From assembly GCA_021787655.1 (NCBI GenBank), contig JAJYLM010000089.1:1-8182 (forward strand): DNA of 8,182 nt. The letters are read 5' to 3'. This stretch comes from a bacterium. GTDB lineage: Bacteria > JAMCPX01. Shown here in pieces: positions 1 through 7,900 of this stretch; the stretch's first letter is position 1; every line of letters starts with the position of its first letter. The position numbers and the translations under genes were made by a program. The notes beneath the pieces were generated by a model. The model was not told the origin of the DNA. It searched no databases and saw only the letters and a program-made list of their open reading frames with translations.

Positions 1-450
1 CTGTATATCATCGTCCGTTATGGTGATCTCAGACCGGAACTTGTAACTGACGAGTTTCGATTTGGCTATCTCGCTCCTGATATCGTCCTTATATGCGCTG
101 TAGGAGACACCCTTTGCTTTCAGTCCGGCTTTCAGGGTTTCAGTGGGTACGCCGTTTGCCTCGGACATCTGATCTATGGCTGCATCCACATCGCCCTCTC
201 CAACGGACACTCCCATGGTTTTGAGTTCATCGAAGATGATATCGTCGTCGATGATGTCCTCCAGAGCCTTCTGCCTGAGGTCACGGGAGCCCGGATCTTT
301 TTGCTTCAGGATCCCGGCCCGCTGCCGTACCTGACTCAGCGTGACCGGTGTTCCATTGACTGTTGCGACAATGCCGTCGACCACCGTTCGTCCTGCGCCC
401 ATAAAGAGCGGAATTCCGGCCGCTACGATAAGTATACTGATATATTTCAT
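1..450 (-). CDS. SurA-like periplasmic chaperone / peptidyl-prolyl isomerase, N-terminal part (3' end beyond window)
   Basis: Seen: an ATG at 450 opens a frame that stays open for 150 codons to the window edge. Residues 1-20 form a short hydrophobic N-terminus (KYISILIVAAGIPLFMGA), a probable Sec signal peptide. From about residue 22, VVDGIVATVNGTPVTLSQV matches the opening of the SurA N-terminal domain (typically VVDxIVAxVNxxxITLSEL), followed by a helix-rich stretch ending in KSKLVSYKFRSEITITDDDI, also typical of that domain. Known: SurA-family proteins escort unfolded outer-membrane proteins across the periplasm and usually carry one or two parvulin domains after the N domain; none is visible here because the gene is cut. 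The start lies 12 nt after the upstream stop, with AAAGGG placed as ribosome binding site, so it is very likely co-translated with the preceding PpiC-family gene. It could be a shorter PpiC-type protein rather than true SurA; the missing C-terminus decides. Confidence 0.85.
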   Translation of the reverse strand, partial: MKYISILIVAAGIPLFMGAGRTVVDGIVATVNGTPVTLSQVRQRAGILKQKDPGSRDLRQKALEDIIDDDIIFDELKTMGVSVGEGDVDAAIDQMSEANGVPTETLKAGLKAKGVSYSAYKDDIRSEIAKSKLVSYKFRSEITITDDDIQ

Positions 451-462
451 GATCATCCCTTT

Positions 463-1401
463 CTACAGCAACCCTGCCCGTTTTAACAGGGTATAATTGA
501 TACTGACATGCTCCTGCTCCCGCAGTGTTTTCAGCCATTGCATGAACTCCTTGTTGACCGTTTCGGTGCGCAGTGTCGCGACGATCTCATTTCTCGCCTC
601 GGCGAGGGTTTGCGTATGGGCGCGCGTCTTCTTTTCCACCAGGAAGATCTGGTAGCCGAACTGCGTCTTCATGATACCGCTTATCTTCCCGACCGGCAGG
701 GTGAACAGGATGCCGGCGAGCTCTTTGGGAAGGTCGTTCGCAGACAGGTTTCCCATGTCCCCTCCCACAGCAGCCCCCGGAGAGACGGAATACGTTTTTG
801 CAACGTCCGAAAACGCCTGTCCGCTCTGCAGCGCCCGCAGTGCCTGCTGGGCTGTTTCCTCGGACGATGCTTCTATCTGGCGGGCCTGTATCATTTCCGG
901 TACGTCAAACGAGTCCTTGTGCTGATTATAATAGCTGACGACATCTGCCTGCGTTACGCTCACATTCGTAAAATGGACTGCGATGAGCTTTTTGATGGTC
1001 ATCTGCTCTTTCAGCTCTTTGATCCACATCTTTTTATCTATCAGCTTTTCTATGAAAATCCTGTTGAACTGGTCTTCCGTGTAGCCCTGGCGCATCTGAT
1101 CGTATTCGTCGTCGACCTCCTGGGTCGTTACGGTGATGCCTTCCCGTTTGGCTTCGCCGAGCAGCAGCATGGTGTTGATGAGGTTGTCGAGGCGCGACGC
1201 AATAACATCTTTGGACATGGCAGCAGGTTTTATTCCGTTCTCTGACGCGTAGTTGTTCAGCCTCTGCCTGAATTCGTCCAGCGTCACCGTGTTCTTCCCG
1301 ACCGTCACCACGGTTCCGCTGCCCATGGCAACGGACAGTCCGTTCGTACAGCCCAGGACACCGAGCAGTACAGCCCCCATAAAAAACGTTTTTATCCTCA
1401 T
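463..1401 (-). CDS. SurA/PpiC-family lipoprotein with a degenerate parvulin domain
   Basis: A 312-residue envelope folding factor. Seen: a positively charged, hydrophobic N-terminus ends in VLGC (Cys18), a plausible lipobox; Thr19 follows, so under the usual Lol rule an outer-membrane anchor is more likely than retention in the inner membrane. Residues 30-150 resemble the SurA N-terminal chaperone domain (VVTVGKNTVTLDEF at the start). Residues 168-258 form a PpiC/parvulin fold with GGDMG at 213-217, LPVGKIS at 235-241 and TQFGYQI at 246-252. Odd: both conserved parvulin histidines are Gln (RQI, Q175; GYQI, Q251), and the usual acidic or Cys position is Ser207 in YSVSPG, so isomerase activity is doubtful and a chaperone role is inferred. 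The C-terminal helix (about 264-312) probably packs against the N domain. The start codon overlaps the mfd stop as ATGA and has only a weak Shine-Dalgarno, which suggests translational coupling. The layout also recalls PrsA-type foldases. Confidence 0.9.
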   Translation of the reverse strand: MRIKTFFMGAVLLGVLGCTNGLSVAMGSGTVVTVGKNTVTLDEFRQRLNNYASENGIKPAAMSKDVIASRLDNLINTMLLLGEAKREGITVTTQEVDDEYDQMRQGYTEDQFNRIFIEKLIDKKMWIKELKEQMTIKKLIAVHFTNVSVTQADVVSYYNQHKDSFDVPEMIQARQIEASSEETAQQALRALQSGQAFSDVAKTYSVSPGAAVGGDMGNLSANDLPKELAGILFTLPVGKISGIMKTQFGYQIFLVEKKTRAHTQTLAEARNEIVATLRTETVNKEFMQWLKTLREQEHVSINYTLLKRAGLL

Positions 1402-4400
1402 GCTTCTGATGCCACCATTTCCATCGTTTTCAGTACACCGTCGATACCCTTTGCGGCAAGCGGCTCGAACGTTATCTGCATACCCTTCTGCTCTTTCATC
1501 CGTATAATCTTCTCGTTCAGCAGCCGGAGAATATCCTCTGGTTTAACCGGTGTACTCTGAAGAAAAGTTATTCTAAAATTGTTGCCGATCCTGTCTAACT
1601 TAGCAGCCCTGACGCGTTTCATCAACACCTTTATTTTAATTATTTTTATAAGTAATTCAAGCTCTACAGGCACGCGTCCGAACCTGTCGCGCAGCTCGGC
1701 AACGATGTCCGGGAGGCTCTTCAGATCTGCATTCGCGAGCTTCCGGTAAAACAGCATCCTCAGCTCAGGATCATCGATATAACTGTCCGGGATGTATGCA
1801 GGTACCGGGAAATTCAGGTGCGGTTCGACCGCCTGTTCATACGCCTCTCCCTGGATACTGAGAATGGCTTCCTTCACCAGGTCAGAATACAGTTCGAGTC
1901 CGATGGCATCGATGTGGCCGGACTGCGCCTTCCCCGCGATGTTTCCCGCCCCCCGCATCTCCATGTCGTGGAGAGCGAGTTTGAACCCGGAACTGAGCTC
2001 CGAGGAAGAGGCTATCAGCTTCAGCCGGGCGAGTGACGGCGGGGATGCCGGCCGGCCGAACGGAAGGATGAAATAGACATAGCCGACCTGGTCCGATCGC
2101 CCCACCCTGCCCTTGAGCTGGTACAGCTCCGAGGTGCCGAATGCGTCTGCATCGTTGATCATGATCGTGTTTGCCGAGGGGATGTCCAGCCCCGACTCGA
2201 CGATGGCAGTACTGACCAGCACGTTGATCTCCTTCCTGATGAACCGGGACATGATGTTCTCGAGCTGGTGGGACGGCATCTGGCCATGGGCAACGGCGAC
2301 CCTCGCAGCAGGGACGAGCCTCGCGACCCTGTCCGCAAGTTCCTCCAGACCCTTGATCTTCCTGCTCACGATAAACACCTGTCCGTCGCGCTGCAGTTCC
2401 TTGGAAACGAGGTCCCGGATCCCGGGTTCGCTGTACTTCATGATATAGCACTGGGTCGCCTTCCGTTCCTGGGGCGGCGTGGTGATGATGCTGATGTCCT
2501 TGATGCCCGTGAGCGCCATCTTCAGGGTCCTCGGGATGGGCGTTGCGGTTATGACGAGGATGTCCGCGGACGGGTTGAACTTCTTCAGGGTCTCTTTATG
2601 GTCCACACCGAACTTGTGCTCTTCGTCGATGATGATGAGTCCGAGTGATTTGAACCGCATGCTCTCCTTGAGGATCGAGTGTGTGCCGATCAGGATATCG
2701 ATCCCGCCGTCCGCAGCCTGCTGTATAATCCTGGAACGCTCGGCTTTGGTCTTGAAACGGTTCAGGACTTCGACCCGCACCGGGTACTTTCTGAACCTGC
2801 CGGAGAACGTCCTGAAGTGCTGTTCAGACAGGATGGTCGTCGGTGCAAGAAAGGCGACCTGCCTGTTGTCCATGACTGCCTTGAATGCCGCCCGCATCGC
2901 GATTTCCGTCTTTCCGTAGCCCGAATCACCGCAGACGAGCCTGTCCATCGGTTTGCTGCTCATCATATCGTTGAGGACGTCCTCGATCGCTTTTTTCTGA
3001 TCGTCGGTCTCTTCGTAGGGAAAATCCTCCTCGAACGACGCAAACAAGGTGTCCGGAGGAGAAAAACCGAACCCGCCCCGCAGCTCCCGGATCGCCTGGT
3101 TGTTGATGAATTCCTGTGCTATCTCCTCCAGCTTTTCCCTGACCCGTTTTACCCGGGCGCTGAACGTACTGCCGCCGAGCTTGTCGAGCATCGGAACGGC
3201 ATCGGACGAGGGGATATACTGGCTCAGCATGTTCGCCCGTTCAACCGGCATGTAGAGCTTTGCATTGTCCCGGTACCCGACCTCGATGAATTCGCTCTTC
3301 AGCGACTCCACCTCCATGATCTTCGTGCCGACGAGCATGCCGATACCGTACTCCCTGTGGACGACATAGGTGCCGAACTTCAGCTCGTCGAGGCTGACCG
3401 GCTCTCCCTGGTACATCTGCCGTTTCCGTCTGCCTTTCTTTACGTTGAACAGGTCGCCTTCGGTCAGAAAGGGAATACCGTTGTAGACAAACCCCTTTTC
3501 GAGGGTCCCGCGAAAAAGGGTAATCCCGCTGTGCAGGCCGGACAGAAACGCTTCGTAGCCTGCATCTGTCGTCCGGAGTTCGATCCCCGCAGTATCTGCA
3601 AGCGTGCGCAGGTGCTCTGTCCTCTCGTCGTTCCTCACGACAAGGACAGAAACAGGGAAACGCCGGGTCATGTGCTGCACATAGTCGAGTACTGACTGCA
3701 GACTCCCTGCGGTGCCGCTGCTGAAGGTGCTGATGTCCTGAACCGGAACAGCCTGTTCCAGCGCAATGACAGCAGCATCCCCCGGGGAGACGCTGTCGAT
3801 GGTTATGGTCCTGAATCCTGCGATCCGCTGACGGACATCGTCCGGAGACATGAACATGGATTCCACGGGATTGACCGATCGACCGTCCTCTGTTGACTGG
3901 CGGTGGTGCCTGAAAATGTCTTCCCTGTACCTGTCGATGGCGGCATTGACCTCGAGCGGGTTCAGAATAATGATATCCGTTTCCGGTTTCAGGTAATCGA
4001 ACAGCGTTTTTTTGCCGTGTCCGGACGGCAGTTCTTCCGGAGACGTGACCTTGCTGTCGTTCTCCCGGATGAAAAACTCGGTCACCGGCGGTATGAACGC
4101 ACGGTCGATCTTTTCGAAGGACCGCTGGTCAACGACCATGTACTGCCGGATCGATTCCACGGTATCGGACAGCAGTTCGATACGGACCGGATACTCCCTG
4201 TTCGGAGGATAGATATCGAGAATGCCTCCCCTGATGCTGAACTCGCCGATCGCCGTCGCAATATTCTGCCGGACGTACCCGAGCTCGGCGAGCCGGACGG
4301 ACAGCGCAGCAAGGTCGACCGTCTGCCCGGTCTCGATGACGAGCCGCAGTGATTCGATGACCGAAGGCTCCGGCAGCAGCGGCAACAGGGCTTTTGCTGA

Positions 4401-4775
4401 CGCAATGATGATATCGTGTGCCGGGGCAGCCAGGTGTTCGCTCAATGCGGTTATCCTCTCGGCTTGAATGGCGGGCACGGGAAAAATGCCGTGGTACGGG
4501 ATGATGCCCCATGAGGGGAACGCCCTCGGCCGCACGGCCCCGCCCGAGAGCCAGGTGAGCTCATCGGCGTACCGCTCCGAGTATTCACCCGAGGGAGTCA
4601 GGATGAGCAGTGACCTGTCCGTTGCCCTGAAGTACTCGTACAGGACAATGGAGCGGAATGACGTGTCGTGCATCCTGAGCACGCACGTCCCGCCTTCCAG
4701 CAGCGTTGCTATTTCCTTATCGATTTTAAATACCGTTTCCACACCCATGGGTCCGTATCCTGCAGTCAGTGACAT
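1398..4775 (-). CDS. mfd: Transcription-repair coupling factor Mfd
   Basis: Mfd binds RNA polymerase stalled at DNA lesions, translocates on DNA to displace it and recruits UvrA for nucleotide excision repair. The 1125 residues are close to the E. coli length (1148). Seen: a UvrB-like N-terminal module with RAFPSWGIIPYHG (84-96) and GEFSIRGGILDIYPP (177-191), whose R182 and R198 occupy the family's UvrA-contact arginine positions. The RNA-polymerase interaction (CarD-like) domain starts near 465 (GTYVVHREYGIG, MPVERAN). The SF2 translocase has Walker A GDSGYGKTE (616-624), APTTILSEQHF, DEEH (717-720), TATPIPRTL (743-751), VESGLDIP (859-866) and QLKGRVGRS (886-894), followed by RGAGN at 941-945. 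The TRCF C-terminal domain spans about 985-1095. Small departures: GDVGF is GDSGY, and the relay region reads NQAIR instead of the usual xYAxR. The first ATG (4775) has no clear ribosome site; Met10 at 4748 has AGGA 9 nt upstream and may be the true start. Confidence 0.97.
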   Translation of the reverse strand: MSLTAGYGPMGVETVFKIDKEIATLLEGGTCVLRMHDTSFRSIVLYEYFRATDRSLLILTPSGEYSERYADELTWLSGGAVRPRAFPSWGIIPYHGIFPVPAIQAERITALSEHLAAPAHDIIIASAKALLPLLPEPSVIESLRLVIETGQTVDLAALSVRLAELGYVRQNIATAIGEFSIRGGILDIYPPNREYPVRIELLSDTVESIRQYMVVDQRSFEKIDRAFIPPVTEFFIRENDSKVTSPEELPSGHGKKTLFDYLKPETDIIILNPLEVNAAIDRYREDIFRHHRQSTEDGRSVNPVESMFMSPDDVRQRIAGFRTITIDSVSPGDAAVIALEQAVPVQDISTFSSGTAGSLQSVLDYVQHMTRRFPVSVLVVRNDERTEHLRTLADTAGIELRTTDAGYEAFLSGLHSGITLFRGTLEKGFVYNGIPFLTEGDLFNVKKGRRKRQMYQGEPVSLDELKFGTYVVHREYGIGMLVGTKIMEVESLKSEFIEVGYRDNAKLYMPVERANMLSQYIPSSDAVPMLDKLGGSTFSARVKRVREKLEEIAQEFINNQAIRELRGGFGFSPPDTLFASFEEDFPYEETDDQKKAIEDVLNDMMSSKPMDRLVCGDSGYGKTEIAMRAAFKAVMDNRQVAFLAPTTILSEQHFRTFSGRFRKYPVRVEVLNRFKTKAERSRIIQQAADGGIDILIGTHSILKESMRFKSLGLIIIDEEHKFGVDHKETLKKFNPSADILVITATPIPRTLKMALTGIKDISIITTPPQERKATQCYIMKYSEPGIRDLVSKELQRDGQVFIVSRKIKGLEELADRVARLVPAARVAVAHGQMPSHQLENIMSRFIRKEINVLVSTAIVESGLDIPSANTIMINDADAFGTSELYQLKGRVGRSDQVGYVYFILPFGRPASPPSLARLKLIASSSELSSGFKLALHDMEMRGAGNIAGKAQSGHIDAIGLELYSDLVKEAILSIQGEAYEQAVEPHLNFPVPAYIPDSYIDDPELRMLFYRKLANADLKSLPDIVAELRDRFGRVPVELELLIKIIKIKVLMKRVRAAKLDRIGNNFRITFLQSTPVKPEDILRLLNEKIIRMKEQKGMQITFEPLAAKGIDGVLKTMEMVASEA
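1633..1660 (-). promoter_or_regulatory. Candidate internal sigma70-type promoter inside the 3' end of mfd
   Basis: Read on the minus strand, TTGAAT (1660-1655) and TAAAAT (1638-1633) are separated by 16 nt. That is a 4/6 match to the -35 and 5/6 to the -10 consensus, in a very AT-rich island within an otherwise GC-rich gene. A start near 1626 would give a leader of about 225 nt before the PpiC-family lipoprotein gene. It could let the two folding-factor genes be expressed independently of mfd. The same bases encode LLIKIIKIK of Mfd using ATA codons, so the AT-richness may be only coding in origin. Inference from consensus only. Confidence 0.3.
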
Positions 4776-4804
4776 GCAATAACAAAATTTAGACTTTCAT
4801 TCAA
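4776..4804 (-). promoter_or_regulatory. mfd: Candidate mfd promoter
   Basis: On the minus strand, TTGAAT (4804-4799) and TATTGC (4781-4776) are separated by exactly 17 nt; the -35 matches 4/6 and the -10 only 3/6. The -35-like hexamer is part of the last of three direct repeats. If it is used, transcription would begin near 4769, downstream of the ATG at 4775, which would make the ATG at 4748 the only usable start of the two. The -10 match is poor, so confidence is low; mfd could also be read through from the efflux operon. Confidence 0.25.
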
Positions 4805-4840
4805 CTCACAGGTCATTCAACTCAGGTCATTCAATCCCGG
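4797..4840 (-). repeat. Three tandem direct repeats with core TTGAATGA upstream of mfd
   Basis: On the minus strand the units are CCGGGATTGAATGA (4840-4827), CCTGAGTTGAATGA (4826-4813) and CCTGTGAGTTGAATGA (4812-4797). The 8-base core TTGAATGA is identical in all three, with start-to-start distances of 14 and 16 nt. The second and third units also share a CCTG and GAG lead. The array sits 22 to 65 nt upstream of the mfd ATG at 4775. It could be a binding site for a repeat-recognising regulator, a set of overlapping -35-like elements, or a remnant of replication slippage; the sequence alone cannot say which. Confidence 0.7.
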
Positions 4841-4855
4841 GATCAGCAGCGTCAG

Positions 4856-4897
4856 CCTGAGGGAGATCAGGAATTCTGCATGAACGCATGCCGTTCA
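4856..4897 (-). other. Small inverted repeats after the RND gene; no clear terminator
   Basis: Between 14 and 56 nt after the efflux-pump stop lie a 6-bp inverted repeat TGAACG/CGTTCA with a 5-nt loop (4881-4897), an overlapping GCATG/CATGC pair with a 4-nt loop (4878-4891) that would exclude the first, and a 5-bp pair CCTGA/TCAGG with a 6-nt loop (4856-4871). None is followed by a T-run on the minus strand, so they do not look like an intrinsic terminator. They could be weak RNA stem-loops at the operon boundary or chance. Confidence 0.35.
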
Positions 4898-4911
4898 GTT
4901 CACCGACACAG

Positions 4912-7900
4912 TCATGGGTTTGCCTTCTTTCCCCTGCGGAACACCCCGGTCAGCCACGTATTGAATGAATCCATGTAGATATAAAATACCGGCGTGATAT
5001 ACAGGGTCAGCACCTGCGAGAAGATGAGCCCGCCGACCACCGCAAGCCCGAGCGGCTGCCGGGATCCCGCCCCTGCGCCAAGCCCGAGGGCGATCGGCAG
5101 GGTACCGATGATTGCAGCAACAGTCGTCATGATAATGGGACGAAACCGGATGAGTGAAGCTTCGTAAATGGAATCCGCAGGGCTCTTTCCTTCCGTGCGC
5201 TCGGCCTCCACTGCAAAGTCGACCATCATGATGCCGTTTTTCTTCACCAGGCCGACCAGCATGATGATGCCGACGAACGAGTAGATGTTCAGATCGACGT
5301 GGAATATGAGCAGGGTCAGCAATGCACCGAAACCGGCAAAGGGGAGCGCTGAAAGTATGGTGATGGGATGGATAAAGCTCTCGTACAGGATTCCGAGCAC
5401 GATGTAAATGACGAGGATCGTCATGATCAGCAGGATGCCCAGCCCCTTGATGGAGGATTCGAACGCCTGGGCAGTACCCTGGAAACTGGTGATGATGTCC
5501 GGAGAGACGGTCTTGTGTGCCAGGGCGCCGATCTCCGAAACCGCAGCACCCAGCGAAACACCGGGCATCAGGTTGAACGATATGGTGACCGACGGCAGCT
5601 GGCCCGTGTGGTTGACCTGCAGAGGACCAACGGTCTTTTGCATGCTCACCACGCTGTCGAGGGGCACCAGCGTGCCGGTCGAGGATCGTACGTACAGCAG
5701 GGACAGGACCGAAGGGTCCTGCTGGTACTGCGGCTCGAGCTCGAGAATGACCTTGTACTCGTTATCGGGCGCGTAGATCGTCGAAACCTGCGTCGAACCG
5801 TACGCATAGGAGAGTGCATTCTCTATCTGATAGGCCGACACGCCGAGCTGCGCCGCCTTGTCCCGCTCGATATCGAGATTGACCTGGGGGTTCGATATCT
5901 CGAGGTCCGACGTCACGTCCATGAGCCCGGGCAGTTTCTTCATCAGAACTTCCATGAGCTGCGCCTCTTTGTAGAGTTCGTCCGTGTTCGATCCCTGCAG
6001 CGTGTACTGATACAGGCTCTTGGTAAACCTGCCGCTCAACTGGATCGGCGGCGGGTTCTGGAGAAAGACCCTGATCCCGGGAATTTTTGTCAGTTCAGGA
6101 TACAACTGCTGGATGACCTGCTCGGGTGTGGCCTTCCTCACGGACTTCGGCTTCAGCCGTACAAACACGACGCCGGAGTTGCTGCTCGTGATGCCTGCAC
6201 GCGCACCGCAGCTCGTCATGAATGCATCGACGTTCGGATTCTTCTCTATGATATGGGCGACTTCGAGCTGGTGCTTCACCATGGATTTGAACGATATGCC
6301 CTGCTTGGCCTCGGTAATGCCGAACAGCTCACCGAGGTCTTCGCTGGGCATAAAACCCTTGGGCACGACGACAAACAGCAGACCGGTCAGCAGGAGAATG
6401 ATCAGGGAGAATATCATGGTCGTACGTTTATGGATGAGAACCCAGTGGAGGCTGGTTTTGTACGCGTTGAACATCGCGTCGAAACCGCGTTCCGACAGCT
6501 TGTACAGGTTGCTGTGTTCTTTGGGCTCGATGGACTTTATGAACCTGCTGGTCAGCATGGGTGTCAGGGTCAGGGACACGAACCCGGAAACGAGTATTGC
6601 GACACCGATGGTGACTGCAAATTCATGGAACAGCTTGCCGATGATGCCGCCCATAAAGAGAATGGGGATAAAGACAGCGGCAAGCGACAGGGTCATAGAG
6701 AGGATGGTGAAGCTGATCTCCCGGGAACCGTTCAGCGCAGCTTCAAAGGTCCCTTCCCCCATCTCCACGTGCCGGACGATATTCTCGAGCATAACGATAG
6801 CATCATCGATGACAAATCCGATCGCAAGCACCAGGGCCATCATGGAAAGATTGTCGATCGTATACCCGAGCATGTACATGACCGCAAACGTACCGAAAAT
6901 CGACAACGGAAGAGACAGGCTCGGTATGATGGTTGCCGACAGGTTCCTCAAAAAGATAAAGATGACGAGAATAACCAGCAGCAGGGCGATAATCAGCGTG
7001 GTCTTTACATCGTTGATGGAGTCCTTGATCGATGTGGAGCGATCGAACAGCAGGTGCATGGATACGGACGCAGGCAGGTCCTTTCTGAATTCAGGCAGAA
7101 GCTTTTTGACGGCATCCGCAACACCGACGATATTGCTCCCCGGCTGCCGTTCGACAGCGAGGACGATAGCCCGCTGGAACGTGTTCTCACCCGGATTGAC
7201 ATACCACGCTGCGGTTTTGTCGTTCTCCACGCTGTCGATCGCCCTGCCGATGTTCTCGATCCTCACGGGACTGCCGTTCCTGTCGGCAACGATCAGGGGC
7301 ATGAATGCATGCGCGTCCGTGAGCTGGCCGTTGGCCTGGATGGTGTATGCCGAGTGCTCACCGTCGAGCACGCCTGTCGGGAGTTCGACATTGGATGTTT
7401 GTATGGCGTCTGCAATCTGATCGATACCGATGCCGAGCCCCGAGAGGATGCGCGGGTTGACCTGGACACGTACCGCGTATTTCTGCGAACCATAGACCAG
7501 CACCTGGGACACGCCGTTGATCATCGAAATGCGTTCTGCCATCATGGTTTCACCGTAGTAATCGAGCGTGTACAGCGGGAGGGTCTTGGATGTCAGCGAA
7601 ATATACACGATCGGCATATCTGCGGGGTTGACCTTCTGATACGTTGGCGGACTCGGCATCCCCTGCGGCAGTTCCGGCGAAGCGGCGGTCATAGCTGCCT
7701 GGACATCCTGGGCAGCTGCATCGATGTTTTTGCTCAGATCAAACATAAGCGTTATCTGTGTGGACCCGAGCATGCTTGTCGAATACATGGAATCGAGGCC
7801 GGCGATGGTCGTAAACTGCCGTTCGAGCGGTGTGGCAACTGCTGATGCCATGGTCTGTGCACTCGCCCCGGGAAGGCTTGCCATCACCTGGATCACCGGG

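Noticed and set aside
281..538. Minus-strand 85-codon frame spanning the junction of the two folding-factor genes
   Set aside because: Out of frame with both neighbours, which themselves have good signal sequences, starts and family motifs; composition is Arg/Gly/Thr-rich noise.
508..1245. Plus-strand open frame of 245 codons opposite the PpiC-family gene
   Set aside because: The minus-strand frame has a lipobox, a SurA N domain and a parvulin fold; the plus-strand product has no coherent features.
1882..2451. Minus-strand 189-codon frame inside mfd
   Set aside because: A shifted-frame reading of conserved helicase motifs IV-VI of Mfd. The main frame is intact, so this is not a frameshift or an overlapping gene.
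2679..3695. Plus-strand open frame of 338 codons opposite mfd
   Set aside because: Antisense shadow of the conserved Mfd motor and RNA-polymerase interaction region; no protein signature.
4797..4840. CRISPR array
   Set aside because: Repeats are only 14-16 nt and directly adjacent, with no spacers and no cas genes.
4881..4897. Inverted repeat TGAACG/CGTTCA as an intrinsic terminator for the efflux operon
   Set aside because: The stem is only 6 bp and no T-run follows it on the minus strand.
6020..7420. Second plus-strand open frame (466 codons) inside the same RND gene
   Set aside because: Overlaps both the real RND gene and the other antisense frame, has low-complexity Ser/Met/Arg-rich composition and no recognisable domain.
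5368..7845. Very long plus-strand open frame (825 codons) opposite the RND gene
   Set aside because: It is antisense to a protein with full family motifs. Its translation is rich in Arg, Asp, His and Gln runs with no domain I recognise, as expected when a GC-biased gene is read on the opposite strand.
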